64,000 nt of DNA, taken from assembly GCA_049840875.1 (NCBI GenBank), contig JASGJE010000011.1, positions 682,001 to 746,000 of the forward strand, in the 5' to 3' direction. Both the position numbers and the translations under genes were made by a program. Below are positions 41,954 through 52,439 of this stretch, piece by piece (the first letter of the stretch is position 1; each line of letters begins with the position of its first letter). Source of the stretch: JAFDYH01 sp049840875. Lineage in GTDB: Bacteria > Bacteroidota > Bacteroidia > Chitinophagales > Chitinophagaceae. The notes beneath the pieces were generated by a model that saw only the letters and a list, made by a program, of their open reading frames with translations, ran no database searches and was not told the DNA's origin.

Positions 41954-44437
41954 TCAAAACGCTTTCTTCCTGTTCAACGCTATCAGATTTGCTAAGAGGC
42001 GATAAGCTCCGGGTATGCCTGCAGGCAACTCACGATAAAACACAAGCCCAGTATATGTAAAATACCCTTTGCCATACTTTGCAATAATAAGGCTGCCTTC
42101 ATCAGCGGTTTCTCCCGGATCATTCATTGAAAATACTGTTCTGAAATTTTTATCCCAATTGGCTGCATGATAAATACTTCTTTCCTGCACCCAGTCCTTG
42201 AAATCATCTGCTGTTATTTTATTGGGAAAATTCAGTACAGAATCTTCAGGGTTCAGAAATTTTACGATCGCGTTTTCATCGGTCACTCTTGTCCTGGTTA
42301 TATCAAAATTATAAGGCCCCATCTTGGCACGGATCGGGCCGATCTGTGTACTTGTGTTGTATTGTGCAATAAGGTTGCCGCCATCATTTACATACTTCAT
42401 CAATGCATCATAATGATTATTCAACCATTCATCCGTATTATAAGCACGAACGCCTGCGATGATAGCATCGAACTGTTGTAAATTATTTTTCGATAATTCT
42501 TTATCTCCTAAGATCGTTACTTCATAACCCATTTGTTCCAAAGCCTCCGGAATTTTATCCCCGGCCCCGACGATATAACCAATGCGTTTTCCATACGTTT
42601 TTAAATCAAGATTCATAATCTTCGTTACCGCATCTTTAAAATACGTAACCGTAGGAATATGGTCATAATGAATTGTCTTAAGAATTTTCCCGGTCATCGC
42701 TTCATCAGATGGTCTCAACCGATAAATTTTGTTTTCGAGAGATGATACCTGGTAAGGAAAGTGAACTACGTTATCTTTTTTTACCTGGTATGTAAACGGC
42801 AGCGATAACGTATCATTGGAAGCTGTCTGGGCATCGGGTACTTTTGCCGACGATGTTGCCGCATCACAATGAGCTATCACTGAAGCATCGATTTCTCCAT
42901 TCTGATTATTTTTAAGATAGAAGGGAGATATTTCTCCAAAAGTAACAGCAGGTATAACCGGAACAGGTTGATAAATTTCACCACGCACGGGATCAGTGAA
43001 TTTGTATCTAACAGGCCTGCTGAATTTAAAATCACGACCGGCTATCGAAATCGTTACTGTCGCCGTATAAGCTGGATCAATATCCGGCTGACCGATTTTC
43101 TGCTGATCGGTTACATTATAATAACCCTGTTCCATTTTATTCGCTAACCAATATGGTTGAGTGATCTCTTTGGTCTTAGGAATGAAAAACACTTTGGCAA
43201 AACTGATATTTTTGTTTTTGTCCATTACCTGGTTCATAGCGGAATCAAAGTCATTAATTGCTACATCCTTTATTGTCGCATCAGCACCCAATCGATTGTT
43301 CAGTGAAAAATTAATGCGAACAGAATCCGTTTGTACAGCAAATGCAGTTGCGCTTGTTATGTCCAGAAACAATCCGCTACATTGTTCAATCAATTGTTGT
43401 GTCTCTTTTAATTTTTGCGCTTTCCAATATCCATCGGGCAAGGTTGCAATAGCAGTGTATAATTTTACCAGGTCTTTCACTGAGTTTTCGGGACGTAATA
43501 AATCGAAAGCTGCTATTACTTTATCTATCATCTTCGAAATAGCTTCACCACCTTTTACTTTTTTCCAGGTCAGATCGATTCCGTCCATTAAATCATTTAG
43601 CGGTGCTGCACCTCCTGTTGTTTTAAAATATTCCATGGCAAGACCCCGTGATGCCGGCACACCAAAACCCTGGCTCTTATGCTGACTGCGGCTTTCTGCT
43701 GCTATTTCACCATAACTTTTTCCCAGCAACGGATTATAACCGCCAACATCAAACTTAAACTGATCATCATTAATTGTATTGGTTGCGCCGAAATTGAACG
43801 TATTCCAAAGAATGCGTTTTGCCTGCCACACGCTAACACCTTGTTTTAATTGTTCAGGAAAACGATTGGGATCAGCAGCCGCAGTAAATGCTTCGTTTGC
43901 CAATATCGCCGAAGCAGTATGATGGCCATGCCCCCCTTCACCCGTAACAGGGAATCTCGTGATAATTATTTCAGGTTGAAATTTGCGTATCACCCAAACA
44001 ACATCGCTCAATATTTTTTCGCGGTCCCACTTTGTAAAAGTTTCACCAGGATTTTTTGAAAATCCGAAATCAAACGCTCTTGTAAAAAACTGTTCCCCAC
44101 CATCAATTCTTCTCGCAGCTAACAATTCCTGCGTACGGATCAAACCTAATTCAACACCTTGTTCATTGCCGATGAGATTCTGTCCCCCATCGCCCCTTGT
44201 CAATGATAAATAGCCGGTGCGATATAATTTATCTTTTGAAAAATAAGTAATCAGTCTGGTGTTTTCATCATCAGGGTGTGCAGCAACATATAAAACCGAT
44301 CCAAGTACATTGAGCTTTTTCAATCCAAGATAAATATCAGCGGAAGTCCAGCTTTTAGGAGTTTGGGCGAGGATTGAAGATTTCGTAAGGCTTATTTGTA
44401 AAAAGAGAACAACTGCGAAAACAAGGCCTTTTCTCAT
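41954..44437 (-). CDS. Secreted PIG-L family deacetylase with C-terminal GATase-like domain
   Basis: The start is placed at the ATG giving MRKGLVFAVVLFLQ (a TTG six bases earlier is less likely); 827 residues with a signal peptide. The PIG-L/LmbE zinc site is AAHPDDEN (His54, Asp56, Asp57) with GHGHHTAS further on. PIG-L enzymes remove N-acetyl groups from GlcNAc-type sugars. The middle (about 330-600) is beta-rich. The last 220 residues (IGYIVGAGDKIPEALEQMGY, FDAIIAGVRAYNTDEW, YVNDGGNLIAQYN) look like a class I glutamine-amidotransferase/ThuA fold. The length matches large Bacteroidota PIG-L proteins. The natural substrate is unknown. Confidence 0.88.
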   Translation of the reverse strand: MRKGLVFAVVLFLQISLTKSSILAQTPKSWTSADIYLGLKKLNVLGSVLYVAAHPDDENTRLITYFSKDKLYRTGYLSLTRGDGGQNLIGNEQGVELGLIRTQELLAARRIDGGEQFFTRAFDFGFSKNPGETFTKWDREKILSDVVWVIRKFQPEIIITRFPVTGEGGHGHHTASAILANEAFTAAADPNRFPEQLKQGVSVWQAKRILWNTFNFGATNTINDDQFKFDVGGYNPLLGKSYGEIAAESRSQHKSQGFGVPASRGLAMEYFKTTGGAAPLNDLMDGIDLTWKKVKGGEAISKMIDKVIAAFDLLRPENSVKDLVKLYTAIATLPDGYWKAQKLKETQQLIEQCSGLFLDITSATAFAVQTDSVRINFSLNNRLGADATIKDVAINDFDSAMNQVMDKNKNISFAKVFFIPKTKEITQPYWLANKMEQGYYNVTDQQKIGQPDIDPAYTATVTISIAGRDFKFSRPVRYKFTDPVRGEIYQPVPVIPAVTFGEISPFYLKNNQNGEIDASVIAHCDAATSSAKVPDAQTASNDTLSLPFTYQVKKDNVVHFPYQVSSLENKIYRLRPSDEAMTGKILKTIHYDHIPTVTYFKDAVTKIMNLDLKTYGKRIGYIVGAGDKIPEALEQMGYEVTILGDKELSKNNLQQFDAIIAGVRAYNTDEWLNNHYDALMKYVNDGGNLIAQYNTSTQIGPIRAKMGPYNFDITRTRVTDENAIVKFLNPEDSVLNFPNKITADDFKDWVQERSIYHAANWDKNFRTVFSMNDPGETADEGSLIIAKYGKGYFTYTGLVFYRELPAGIPGAYRLLANLIALNRKKAF

Positions 44438-44535
44438 ACACAAAAAATTATTCAGCGAATATACAGGAAGTGCGTAAGAAGGAAATCAAATTAATTGATG
44501 ATAAGAGAGCGCTTTGCTGCAGTTAACTTCTGACA

Positions 44536-44907
44536 CTATCTTTTGAAAAAAAATCTTGCTATTAAAATCGCGATAACCGTCCATAAAAGATAGCCAAGAC
44601 AAACATAAAACCAAAAACTTTTCCATTTTCTTTTTTGACCGCTTGCCAACCATTTGCTCGTAAGTGAGATTCGACGCGGTATAAAAAAAGGAAAAATTAC
44701 CAGAAGAATTTTAAACTCCCACATCAAATCACTTTGTTTTTCGGCTTTGAATTGAGATTCGTGCTGAAGGACTATATCTCTAACCTGTTCATAACTGAGT
44801 TTTCTTTTAATTAACTCATTATCTGCAGACGTACGTATATCTACACTAATACCTAAATCTTGACTGATCTCATACACCTGGTAATCGGTTAATTTGGAAA
44901 AATCCAT
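44536..44907 (-). CDS. Hypothetical membrane protein
   Basis: 123 residues, not recognised. The N-terminal half is soluble and charged (MDFSKLTDYQVYEISQDLGI; KLSYEQVRDIVLQHE). Two hydrophobic segments follow, at about 66-76 (FKILLVIFPFFI) and 98-118 (FWFYVCLGYLLWTVIAILIA), and the protein ends in RFFFKR. The frame is intact and has no antisense competitor. It is flanked by the SPFH terminator and the PIG-L promoter region. Confidence 0.65.
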   Translation of the reverse strand: MDFSKLTDYQVYEISQDLGISVDIRTSADNELIKRKLSYEQVRDIVLQHESQFKAEKQSDLMWEFKILLVIFPFFIPRRISLTSKWLASGQKRKWKSFWFYVCLGYLLWTVIAILIARFFFKR

Positions 44908-44973
44908 GATTAAGATTTAAATCAAGTTAGCAAAACTGGACTTAAAAGGGATCTGCGATATTTCAATTTTATA

Positions 44974-45007
44974 TTAAGAACCGCCTCCCAAAAGAAGCGG
45001 TTCTTAA
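44974..45007 (-). terminator. Hairpin terminator after the SPFH gene
   Basis: TTAAGAACCGC (44974-44984) and GCGGTTCTTAA (44997-45007) form a perfect 11-bp stem with a 12-base loop, 8 bp after the SPFH stop at 45015. Confidence 0.75.
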
Positions 45008-45014
45008 ATCCTTA

Positions 45015-46940
45015 TCAATTCTTTTTACTCATATCATCGCCAGTATTTACCTTCTTTCCCAACTGCTGCAATATCTGTAGTCCTAATAGTCCACTGATAC
45101 CACCGCTCGCATTATCTCCATTCCCTCCAATCAATACATCCGGCATAATTTTTACTTTTTCATTGGCAATTGATTCCATCACTTTCAATTGTGTGAAGTT
45201 ATCACCACCCATCGCTTCTACTGAAAGCTTGTACGATTCAGCGTTTGATTTACCAATTGCCAAAATCTTTTCCGCTTCAGCATTACCGGTTACAGAAATT
45301 TTTTCAGCTTCAGCTTTCGCCAGTAATTCAATTTGTTCAGCATTCGCTTTTGCCAGCAACCGTATTCTTTCAGCGTCACCGCTCGCCAGCAATTTCAAGC
45401 GGTCGGCTTCGGCTGTTGATTGAAGGCGTACACTGTTTGCTTCACCGGTTGCTTTCTTTACAGACGCATCCGCGATACGTTCTGCAATTACAACACCCTG
45501 GTCGGCCTTTACAATTTCTTTTTGTATATCGGCAATAGCTGTTTCCTTTTCCAGGCTTTGCCTTGTTTCCTGTGCCTTCTTTTCTGTATCGTACGTTATT
45601 TTCTGTTCCTCTGCAATCTTACGATCTGTGAGTGTTTTCATCAGGCTTTCCGGTGGTACGATATCACCGATCAACGTATCCACACCATTCACGTTATATT
45701 GATCGAGCACATGGCCGATATGCTCTTTAGCCGATTGTTGCCTTTCCTTACGTGAACCAAGAAACGCAATCACATCACTATCCTGTGCACTGTTACGGAA
45801 ATAGTTTCCGATAGTAGGCTCCAGTACCTGGCTCACCAGGTTATTCATATTTCCAAACCGCGCAATTACTTTCGGCGCTTCTGTTGTCGGAATGTGAATG
45901 ATCTGTGATACATCAAGATTAAACGGGAAACCGTCTTTACTGCGCACTGTAATTGTTGACAAATGTTTGTCAAGCTGATGCGACTCACTTCTTGCATTGG
46001 CCCAGTTAAGCACCAGGTTGGTAGTCGGTACCATTTCCACCTTCATGATGTATGGATTGATCGGGTACTTACCCGGTCCTAACGGTTCAGCCCATACGCC
46101 TTTGAATCCTTTTGCGAAAATATTACCGTGTTTGAAGTCAACTCCACTCAGGTCTTTACCTTCTTCACCAACATAGCTGATGATGACGCCGACATAACCA
46201 ATCGGGATCTCAGTCATATTTACCATTTCCAGTTTTGCAAACCAGGGATTAAGGAAATAAGAACCAGCAAGAATTACTTGTTCTTGCAAACCTTTGTATC
46301 CACCGCTTTCAAGAAATGAATCGGCATCCTGGAATTTGTTATGCGCCCCAATTACTCTTCCGGCAATCTGTCCTTCTTCTAATGGCTTTCCTTCCGCTGT
46401 TGTTACAACTCCTACAGCATTATCAGGAATTGTGGTCATATCGGTTATTTCAACATCAAACAAAAAAGTATTGATACGATATGAACCCGGCGCAATGATG
46501 GCGGTCTGTCTTCCTTTACGTCCGCCATTCTTTAAAAATGCCTCGGCATCCTGGTAAGAATCGCAATTTACTTTACGACCGAGAATGCGACCTGTTTCGA
46601 GTTCGCTACCATCTCTTGCCAATACCAATCCAATCTTACCGGTCGGCACAACCGTAAATGGTTGAAAGTTGATAGCGTATTGCCAAATCCATTTCCAGAA
46701 ATAAACACCCGGCGCTAATGTCTGCGCCTGGAAACCCGCTTCACCGTTTGTAGCAATGATGCGACCTTCCGGCAATTCCTGCTTTCCGAATAAAACGAAT
46801 TTTTTTGTTACAAGCCCTATCCTGTCTTCTGGTACTATTACCAACCCGAAGAATACACGAAGAATGAATTTGTAAAAAATTAAAACAAACAATGGGATAC
46901 CTATTATCAGGCCCCAACGAATTAAATCTGCTTTTTCCAT
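45015..46940 (-). CDS. SPFH/band-7 flotillin-like membrane scaffold protein
   Basis: 641 residues. An N-terminal membrane span (about 9-35) is followed by two clear copies of a roughly 70-residue beta module (about 105-175 and 175-245; each has a GRxxGxxxN...QDAxxFLxxGGxKG segment and an AxGSYxxN strand) and a more divergent copy before them (about 38-105). The SPFH domain proper (about 280-465) comes next, then a long Ala/Glu coiled coil (AEADRLKLLASGDAERIRLL and similar, about 490-590) and a Gly-rich end. Flotillin-like proteins form ring-shaped membrane assemblies. Its role here is unknown. It is a single-gene unit with its own terminator. Confidence 0.85.
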   Translation of the reverse strand: MEKADLIRWGLIIGIPLFVLIFYKFILRVFFGLVIVPEDRIGLVTKKFVLFGKQELPEGRIIATNGEAGFQAQTLAPGVYFWKWIWQYAINFQPFTVVPTGKIGLVLARDGSELETGRILGRKVNCDSYQDAEAFLKNGGRKGRQTAIIAPGSYRINTFLFDVEITDMTTIPDNAVGVVTTAEGKPLEEGQIAGRVIGAHNKFQDADSFLESGGYKGLQEQVILAGSYFLNPWFAKLEMVNMTEIPIGYVGVIISYVGEEGKDLSGVDFKHGNIFAKGFKGVWAEPLGPGKYPINPYIMKVEMVPTTNLVLNWANARSESHQLDKHLSTITVRSKDGFPFNLDVSQIIHIPTTEAPKVIARFGNMNNLVSQVLEPTIGNYFRNSAQDSDVIAFLGSRKERQQSAKEHIGHVLDQYNVNGVDTLIGDIVPPESLMKTLTDRKIAEEQKITYDTEKKAQETRQSLEKETAIADIQKEIVKADQGVVIAERIADASVKKATGEANSVRLQSTAEADRLKLLASGDAERIRLLAKANAEQIELLAKAEAEKISVTGNAEAEKILAIGKSNAESYKLSVEAMGGDNFTQLKVMESIANEKVKIMPDVLIGGNGDNASGGISGLLGLQILQQLGKKVNTGDDMSKKN

Positions 46941-47402
46941 GATTGTTTAAAGATTAATGGTGACAAAAAATATTGATTGCGTATGATGAATGATCGGTCT
47001 TTGATCATTTGTTTTACTATTGTTTGCATACTATCGATTCATTATTTGCTGTTCCGGTTGCACATCACGAAAGATATTTATCTTGTCGAGCTTGTTATCG
47101 ATTCACCACGTGCATAGCCTACCTGTTTCCGTTAGCGATCTAACGTAAGATACTTGCTGCAAGCGGTAATAATATTATTTTAAACCGGGAGGAGAAGTAT
47201 TATAGATTATAAACTTTAACTCTGATTCAATAGAAGTAAAACATTCAGAGATACATTCAGATTCCATGTGGAATGGTTGAGAACACAAAGTTAGTGTGGT
47301 TTCAAATACACTGTTATAAAATACGTATAAACCGCAAACCGGTTTTGACGCCAATCAAAATTGAAACATCAAAACCGGTTTGAAGAAGTTTTCCCTTATA
47401 TT
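46941..47402. other. 462-bp intergenic region
   Basis: No gene of convincing length is seen on either strand. It holds the SPFH promoter region at its left, with a weak AATGATC/GATCATT inverted repeat (about 46990-47011), and the M14 terminator hairpin at its right. The middle (about 47040-47330) shows nothing I can name. Confidence 0.5.
47336..47381 (-). terminator. Hairpin after the M14 peptidase gene
   Basis: AAACCGGTTTTGA (47336-47348) and TCAAAACCGGTTT (47369-47381) form a perfect 13-bp stem with a 20-base loop, 22 bp past the M14 stop. Each arm also contains the self-complementary AAACCGGTTT. Confidence 0.65.
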
Positions 47403-49937
47403 TTATCGGCCAGTCATAAAGATGGCATTGCAAAGCATCAGTTTTCCGTTTTCCCAGAAATTACGGAATACAACATTGTCGGCTAAAAATGTAACAGAAC
47501 CACGACCGCTGTATTGAATACCAAATAACAATCCGTCTTTGAATTTTTCTTTCAATTTATTGCCGATAAATCCTGAAAGAGGGCTTTCTTTTTTTATAAC
47601 CCCAACATTCCAACCGCCATCTTTAATGAATTCATACACATTACCGTCCATCTTCAATGAATAATAATACGATGGATAACCAAACGCCAGCGGATGCGTG
47701 TTATCCAAATCAACTTTTAAAATCGAACCAGGTGCAGTTGTTGAGATATTATCACGTTCTCGTGTTTCATATTTTTTCAACGCACTGTACGGATCTTTTA
47801 CTTTCTTATCGTCGTTATCATCATCAGCCTTCTTCTGTTTGATATTAATCCAATCAAGGTTAGACAACTGCGCTACAGCGTTTTCTAAGGCAACCACTCT
47901 GCCACCGCGATTGACCCAATCTTTAAAATCTTCGGCGCTGGATTTATCATTTAAAAAACGATAGGTACCATCAGCCATAATCAACACGTCGATATTTTTC
48001 CAGTCAGCACGGCCTATATCATTTGCGTTAATCAACGTCAAGGGATAGTTCAGTTGCTTTTCAAAGAAATGCCATACTTCGCCTGTTGCGTTGGAACTCG
48101 TTCCTTCACCGGTCAACAATGCAACCTTCGGAGCTTTCAACACACGTATGGTATTGCTACCAAAATCATATCCTTTATCTACAAAGCCCGTTGTGACAGG
48201 ATTAAGCTTTATTTTATTGTCATTGCAGATTTTCGTTACGACGTTCCATAGAGAACTTGCAAAACCATTATTGCTTGATTTCAATACAAGAACAGATCCA
48301 CGATCAAACTGCTGACCACTTACTTCAAATGGGTTGTCTGCAATACGAAGGATGATTCCCTTTTGCAGCAATTCCCCTACTGCCTTTGCCGTTTGTACTC
48401 CTTGCCAGCGAATAACATAGCCATATACATCAGCTGCTGTATTTACAACATCAGGGCTGCGTGTGTAAGCACCTGTTGCGTTTACTTTTTCTTTCGATGC
48501 GTAAGCGGTCAATCCATAAACATATGGCAACGCCCATGCTGTAATATCATAGGTAGATGAATCAACCAATTTTGTTTTGGGCTCAAATAAAACTTTGACC
48601 ATTACAGCTCTTGGTTGCGCTGCATTGATCACAATATCATTCTGACTGATGGAAAAAGTTTCTTCTTTTCCCGAGCCATAACTATATCCTTTCCCACTTC
48701 CGGAACCTGCACTGTATTGAATGTTATTTTTATCAAGTAAGTCAAGTAATGCGTTTACACGTTCTCCATCCTGTGGGCCATTTTTTATTACGTACGATTT
48801 ATATTCACCAGCGCCGTTGCTAACAGCATCGTTAAAAAATTTATGAAATTCCTTCACCAGTTTGGATGCATTGAGCGAAGAAATTTCAATTGTACTTAAT
48901 GAAGTTGTATAATGATGCATCACGCGATCTACCAATGTAAGCGTATCGCCTTCTTCTTTGTAAACGCCAAGGCCGCCTGCGCCACCACCGCCTTGTTCAT
49001 ACGTCATGCCGATGCCGCCATTAAAAATCGGGTAACTATCACCATAAGAAGGATAAAACAAATCAAATACTTCTTTGGTAAAGAATAACCATCCATTAGC
49101 ATCAAAATATTTTGCGTTGTTCTTGCCAATCGTTACCTGGAAATCACGTTCCCATTGTGTAACTGATTCATGATAAGGTTGCGCAGCAGGTGCGAAATAG
49201 TACGGGTTATTAATTCCCTGCTCATGAAAATCTACATGTACTTGCGGTAACCATTGATTGTACAATTTCAATCGTTGCTGACTTTCTACCTGTGTCTGCC
49301 AGGCCCAATCACGGTTAAGATCGAAATTATAATGGTTCGTTCTGCCGCCCGGCCATGGTTCGCGGTGCTCACGGGCGTCAAGGCGTGGATTATATTGTTT
49401 TCCTACGATAGAATTGAACCAGTTTACATACCGGTCACGTCCATCAGGATTAATACAAGGATCGATGACAACCAAGGTATTTTTCAACCATTCCTTTGTT
49501 TTAGTATTTGCCGGATTCGCTACGTCAAACAATGTAAGCATCGAAGCCTCAGAAGACGACGTTTCATTTCCGTGTACATTATAACTAAGCCAAACAATGG
49601 CTGGCGTATTATCTTCCATCGCCGCAGCCTTATCCTTTGCCTGGTTGGCAAGGCGAAGATTGTTCATGCGAATGGACTCAAGGTTTTGTATATTCTCCGC
49701 TGTGCCGATAAAAGTCGCCAGTAAAGGCCGGCCTTCATTTGTCTCCCCATATTGCAGCAATTTTACAGTAGAAGGCAACGTGTTGGCTACATACTGAAAA
49801 TAGCTGACGATCTTCCAGTGCGGCGTATAATGCGTTCCGATTTTGTAACCGAGAAATTCTTCGGGTGATTTCAGTTGTGCGTTCACGAAAAAAAAAGACA
49901 AAAGAAAAAGGGGCAATGCGACGAGATATTTTCTCAT
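47403..49937 (-). CDS. Secreted M14-family zinc carboxypeptidase
   Basis: 844 residues with signal peptide MRKYLVALPLFLLSFFFVNA. The zinc site is HGNE (His122, Glu125) and a later His in HVDFHEQGINNPYY. Substrate-site segments include PDGRDRYVNWFN and NFDLNRDWAW. The catalytic domain covers about 25-380. The remaining C-terminal half contains a GATase-like alpha/beta part (VALLTGEGTSSNATGEVWHF, VLIMADGTYRFLND) and a final beta domain. This layout is usual for the large Bacteroidota M14 peptidases. It probably acts in the periplasm or outside the cell on peptides; the exact specificity is unknown. Confidence 0.88.
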   Translation of the reverse strand: MRKYLVALPLFLLSFFFVNAQLKSPEEFLGYKIGTHYTPHWKIVSYFQYVANTLPSTVKLLQYGETNEGRPLLATFIGTAENIQNLESIRMNNLRLANQAKDKAAAMEDNTPAIVWLSYNVHGNETSSSEASMLTLFDVANPANTKTKEWLKNTLVVIDPCINPDGRDRYVNWFNSIVGKQYNPRLDAREHREPWPGGRTNHYNFDLNRDWAWQTQVESQQRLKLYNQWLPQVHVDFHEQGINNPYYFAPAAQPYHESVTQWERDFQVTIGKNNAKYFDANGWLFFTKEVFDLFYPSYGDSYPIFNGGIGMTYEQGGGGAGGLGVYKEEGDTLTLVDRVMHHYTTSLSTIEISSLNASKLVKEFHKFFNDAVSNGAGEYKSYVIKNGPQDGERVNALLDLLDKNNIQYSAGSGSGKGYSYGSGKEETFSISQNDIVINAAQPRAVMVKVLFEPKTKLVDSSTYDITAWALPYVYGLTAYASKEKVNATGAYTRSPDVVNTAADVYGYVIRWQGVQTAKAVGELLQKGIILRIADNPFEVSGQQFDRGSVLVLKSSNNGFASSLWNVVTKICNDNKIKLNPVTTGFVDKGYDFGSNTIRVLKAPKVALLTGEGTSSNATGEVWHFFEKQLNYPLTLINANDIGRADWKNIDVLIMADGTYRFLNDKSSAEDFKDWVNRGGRVVALENAVAQLSNLDWINIKQKKADDDNDDKKVKDPYSALKKYETRERDNISTTAPGSILKVDLDNTHPLAFGYPSYYYSLKMDGNVYEFIKDGGWNVGVIKKESPLSGFIGNKLKEKFKDGLLFGIQYSGRGSVTFLADNVVFRNFWENGKLMLCNAIFMTGR

Positions 49938-50047
49938 AAGAATTAATTAAAAGGGCAATATAATGCAGCAGTAGTAAATTTCAATAAGCCCGCAAAAACT
50001 GTAATTAATATTGATTTGCGTAATTTTCACGAAAGAATTTATCGTTT

Positions 50048-51763
50048 ATGAAAAAAGCCGCCACTCTTTCTTTTCTCTTTATATTTTTTATTGCCTGCCA
50101 TACGGCTGAAAAAACCGCCGAATCATTAAATGGTATCAATCCATATCAATTTTCGATTCAGAAGAAAATCACCTGTGCGAATGGAGCCGTTGTTTCGGCT
50201 CATCCCCTGGCAAGCAAAGTCGGCGTTGCGATTTTAAAAGATGGCGGTAATGCATTTGACGCTGCAATCGCTACGCAACTGGCGCTGGCTGTAGTTTATC
50301 CTAATGCAGGAAATATTGGCGGTGGCGGATTCATGGTCGCCAGGGAAGCAAACGGCCGGTTGATTGCATTGGATTATCGCGAAACAGCTTCGCATAAGGC
50401 TCACCGTGATATGTATCTTGATTCCGCAGGCAATCCGCAAAGTAATAAAAGCCTTGACGGGCATCTTGCTTCCGGTGTTCCCGGAACTGTTGCTGGTTTA
50501 TTTGCAGCCGCACAATACGCCAAACTGAATTTTAAAAAATTGATTCAACCTGCAATTGACCTCGCAGAAAAGGGATTTGTATTAACGGAACGTGAAGCTG
50601 AAGGCTTAAATGGATTACAAGCCGACTGGAAAAGACTGAATACAGTGATGCCTGTTTTTGTAAAAGAAGCTGGCTGGAAAAATGGTGATACGTTAATTCA
50701 GAAAGATCTTGCAAACACACTCAAGAGAATTCGTGACAACGGAGCAGCCGGATTTTATGAGGGAGAAACAGCGAAACTTATTGTAGAGGAAATGAAACGC
50801 GGCGGCGGTATTCTTGATTATGACGATTTAAAAAACTATAAAGCAAAATTCAGGGAGCCACACAAATTTGAATACAAAGGCTATACTATCGTTGGAATGC
50901 CAATGCCAAGCAGCGGCGGTATTTTATTAAACCAGATGATGAAGATGGTAGAAAAAAGAAACCTCGGAGAACTTGGCTTTCACACTGCACAGTCAGTACA
51001 ATTGATGACTGAAGCAGAACGCCGGGCTTATGCTGATCGCGCTGAGTATATGGGGGATGCGGACTTTTATAAAGTGCCTGTAAAAAAACTGGTAGATGAA
51101 AAGTATCTCGAGCAACGGATGAACGATTACGTTGCAGGCAAGGCGGGAAACAGTACTGAAATAAAACCCGGACCAATTAAGGAAAGTGAAGAAACCACTC
51201 ACCTAAATGTGATTGATAAAGATGGTAACGCCATTGCTATCACTACCACTTTAAATAACTCTTACGGCAGTAAAACGGTTGTGGCTGGCGCCGGTTTTAT
51301 CCTTAATGATGAAATGGATGATTTCAGTATAAAACCAGGAGTTCCCAATTTATATGGCGCAGTTGGTGGAGAGGCAAATGCAATTGCCGCAGGTAAACGT
51401 ATGCTGAGCTCTATGACGCCGACATTGGTTTTAAAAAACGATAAACCGTTTCTTGTTACAGGAACGCCGGGAGGAACAACAATCCCCACTTCTGTTTTTC
51501 AAACTATCGTAAATGTTATCGACTTTGGGTTAAGCAGTGAAGATGCTGTGTACAAACCAAAATTTCACCACCAATGGTTACCTGATAAAATTTTCCTTGA
51601 AAAGGATTTTCCTGATTCGACCACGGAGGCGCTGAAAAAAATGGGGTATACTATCGGAGATCGGGAAGCAATTGGACGAACAGAGTTGATTAAAGTACTG
51701 GAAGATGGTAAATTTGAAGTAGTAGCAGACCGGCGTGGTGAGGATGATGCAGAAGGATGGTGA
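50048..51763 (+). CDS. ggt: Gamma-glutamyltransferase
   Basis: 571 residues with a lipoprotein-type signal (FIFFIACHTAEK). GGT is made as a precursor that cuts itself before a Thr, here Thr383 in EETTHLNVID, giving large and small subunits. Family blocks are GAVVSAHPLASKVG, DGGNAFDAAIATQLALAV, GGGGFMV, DYRETA and, in the small subunit, NSYGSKTVV, LNDEMDDFS and SSMTPT. It breaks down or transfers the gamma-glutamyl group of glutathione and related peptides outside the cytoplasm. A weak promoter-like TTGATTTG lies at about 50010. Confidence 0.95.
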   Translation: MKKAATLSFLFIFFIACHTAEKTAESLNGINPYQFSIQKKITCANGAVVSAHPLASKVGVAILKDGGNAFDAAIATQLALAVVYPNAGNIGGGGFMVAREANGRLIALDYRETASHKAHRDMYLDSAGNPQSNKSLDGHLASGVPGTVAGLFAAAQYAKLNFKKLIQPAIDLAEKGFVLTEREAEGLNGLQADWKRLNTVMPVFVKEAGWKNGDTLIQKDLANTLKRIRDNGAAGFYEGETAKLIVEEMKRGGGILDYDDLKNYKAKFREPHKFEYKGYTIVGMPMPSSGGILLNQMMKMVEKRNLGELGFHTAQSVQLMTEAERRAYADRAEYMGDADFYKVPVKKLVDEKYLEQRMNDYVAGKAGNSTEIKPGPIKESEETTHLNVIDKDGNAIAITTTLNNSYGSKTVVAGAGFILNDEMDDFSIKPGVPNLYGAVGGEANAIAAGKRMLSSMTPTLVLKNDKPFLVTGTPGGTTIPTSVFQTIVNVIDFGLSSEDAVYKPKFHHQWLPDKIFLEKDFPDSTTEALKKMGYTIGDREAIGRTELIKVLEDGKFEVVADRRGEDDAEGW

Positions 51764-51890
51764 GAGGGAAGTTGTTAGTCTGAAGTCCGGAGTCGGTGGT
51801 TTTGAGTCAACAATCACTGAAAGAAACATAAGGAGACCAGCAGTAAAGCATTAGCGAAAATTAGTTCTAATTAGAGTCAATTAGTGTTAA

Positions 51891-52439
51891 ATGAAAAGTT
51901 TGGGCAAAGAATATCTCGAAACAGTGATCAGGAGAGTGAAGTATTACAAGCATCTCGCTGAGCAAACATTTGATCAATTAGAGGAAAAAGATTTTCATTT
52001 TCAACCTTCTTCGGAATCAAATAGCATTGCAGTTATTATACAACATATGGCAGGCAATATGCTTAGCCGGTGGACCGATTTTCTTACCAGTGACGGTGAA
52101 AAAGAATGGCGGCAACGCGATGATGAATTTGAAATTCATAGCTATTCACAGAAACAACTGATGGAATTATGGGAAAAAGGATGGAGTTGTTTTATCAATA
52201 CTCTCGATTCTTTAAACGAGGCCGATCTCCTGAAGATCGTATATATACGAAAAGAAGAACTGACTGTGATAGATGCCATTAATCGTCAACTGGCTCATTA
52301 TCCGCATCATGTCGGTCAGATTCTTTACATTGGAAAAATCATCCGCAATAAGAACTGGAAAAGTTTGTCAATACCAAAAGGGCAATCGGAAAATTACAAT
52401 AAAAACGAGCCAGTAAAAGATCCGGCAAAAAAATTCTGA
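51891..52439 (+). CDS. DinB-superfamily (DUF1572) protein
   Basis: 182 residues, cytoplasmic. A four-helix DinB-like fold is indicated by the metal-ligand pattern: His in VIIQHMAGNMLSRWTDF and, near the end, HYPHHVGQILYIGK. The length fits DUF1572. The reaction is unknown; some DinB-like proteins are metal-dependent thiol transferases. The gene is preceded by an AATTAG-rich leader (51850-51888) of a kind common before Bacteroidota genes. Confidence 0.85.
   Translation: MKSLGKEYLETVIRRVKYYKHLAEQTFDQLEEKDFHFQPSSESNSIAVIIQHMAGNMLSRWTDFLTSDGEKEWRQRDDEFEIHSYSQKQLMELWEKGWSCFINTLDSLNEADLLKIVYIRKEELTVIDAINRQLAHYPHHVGQILYIGKIIRNKNWKSLSIPKGQSENYNKNEPVKDPAKKF

Noticed and set aside
43161..43685. 174-residue plus-strand frame antisense to the PIG-L gene
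   Set aside because: The sense strand has an intact long gene with recognisable motifs there; the antisense product has none.
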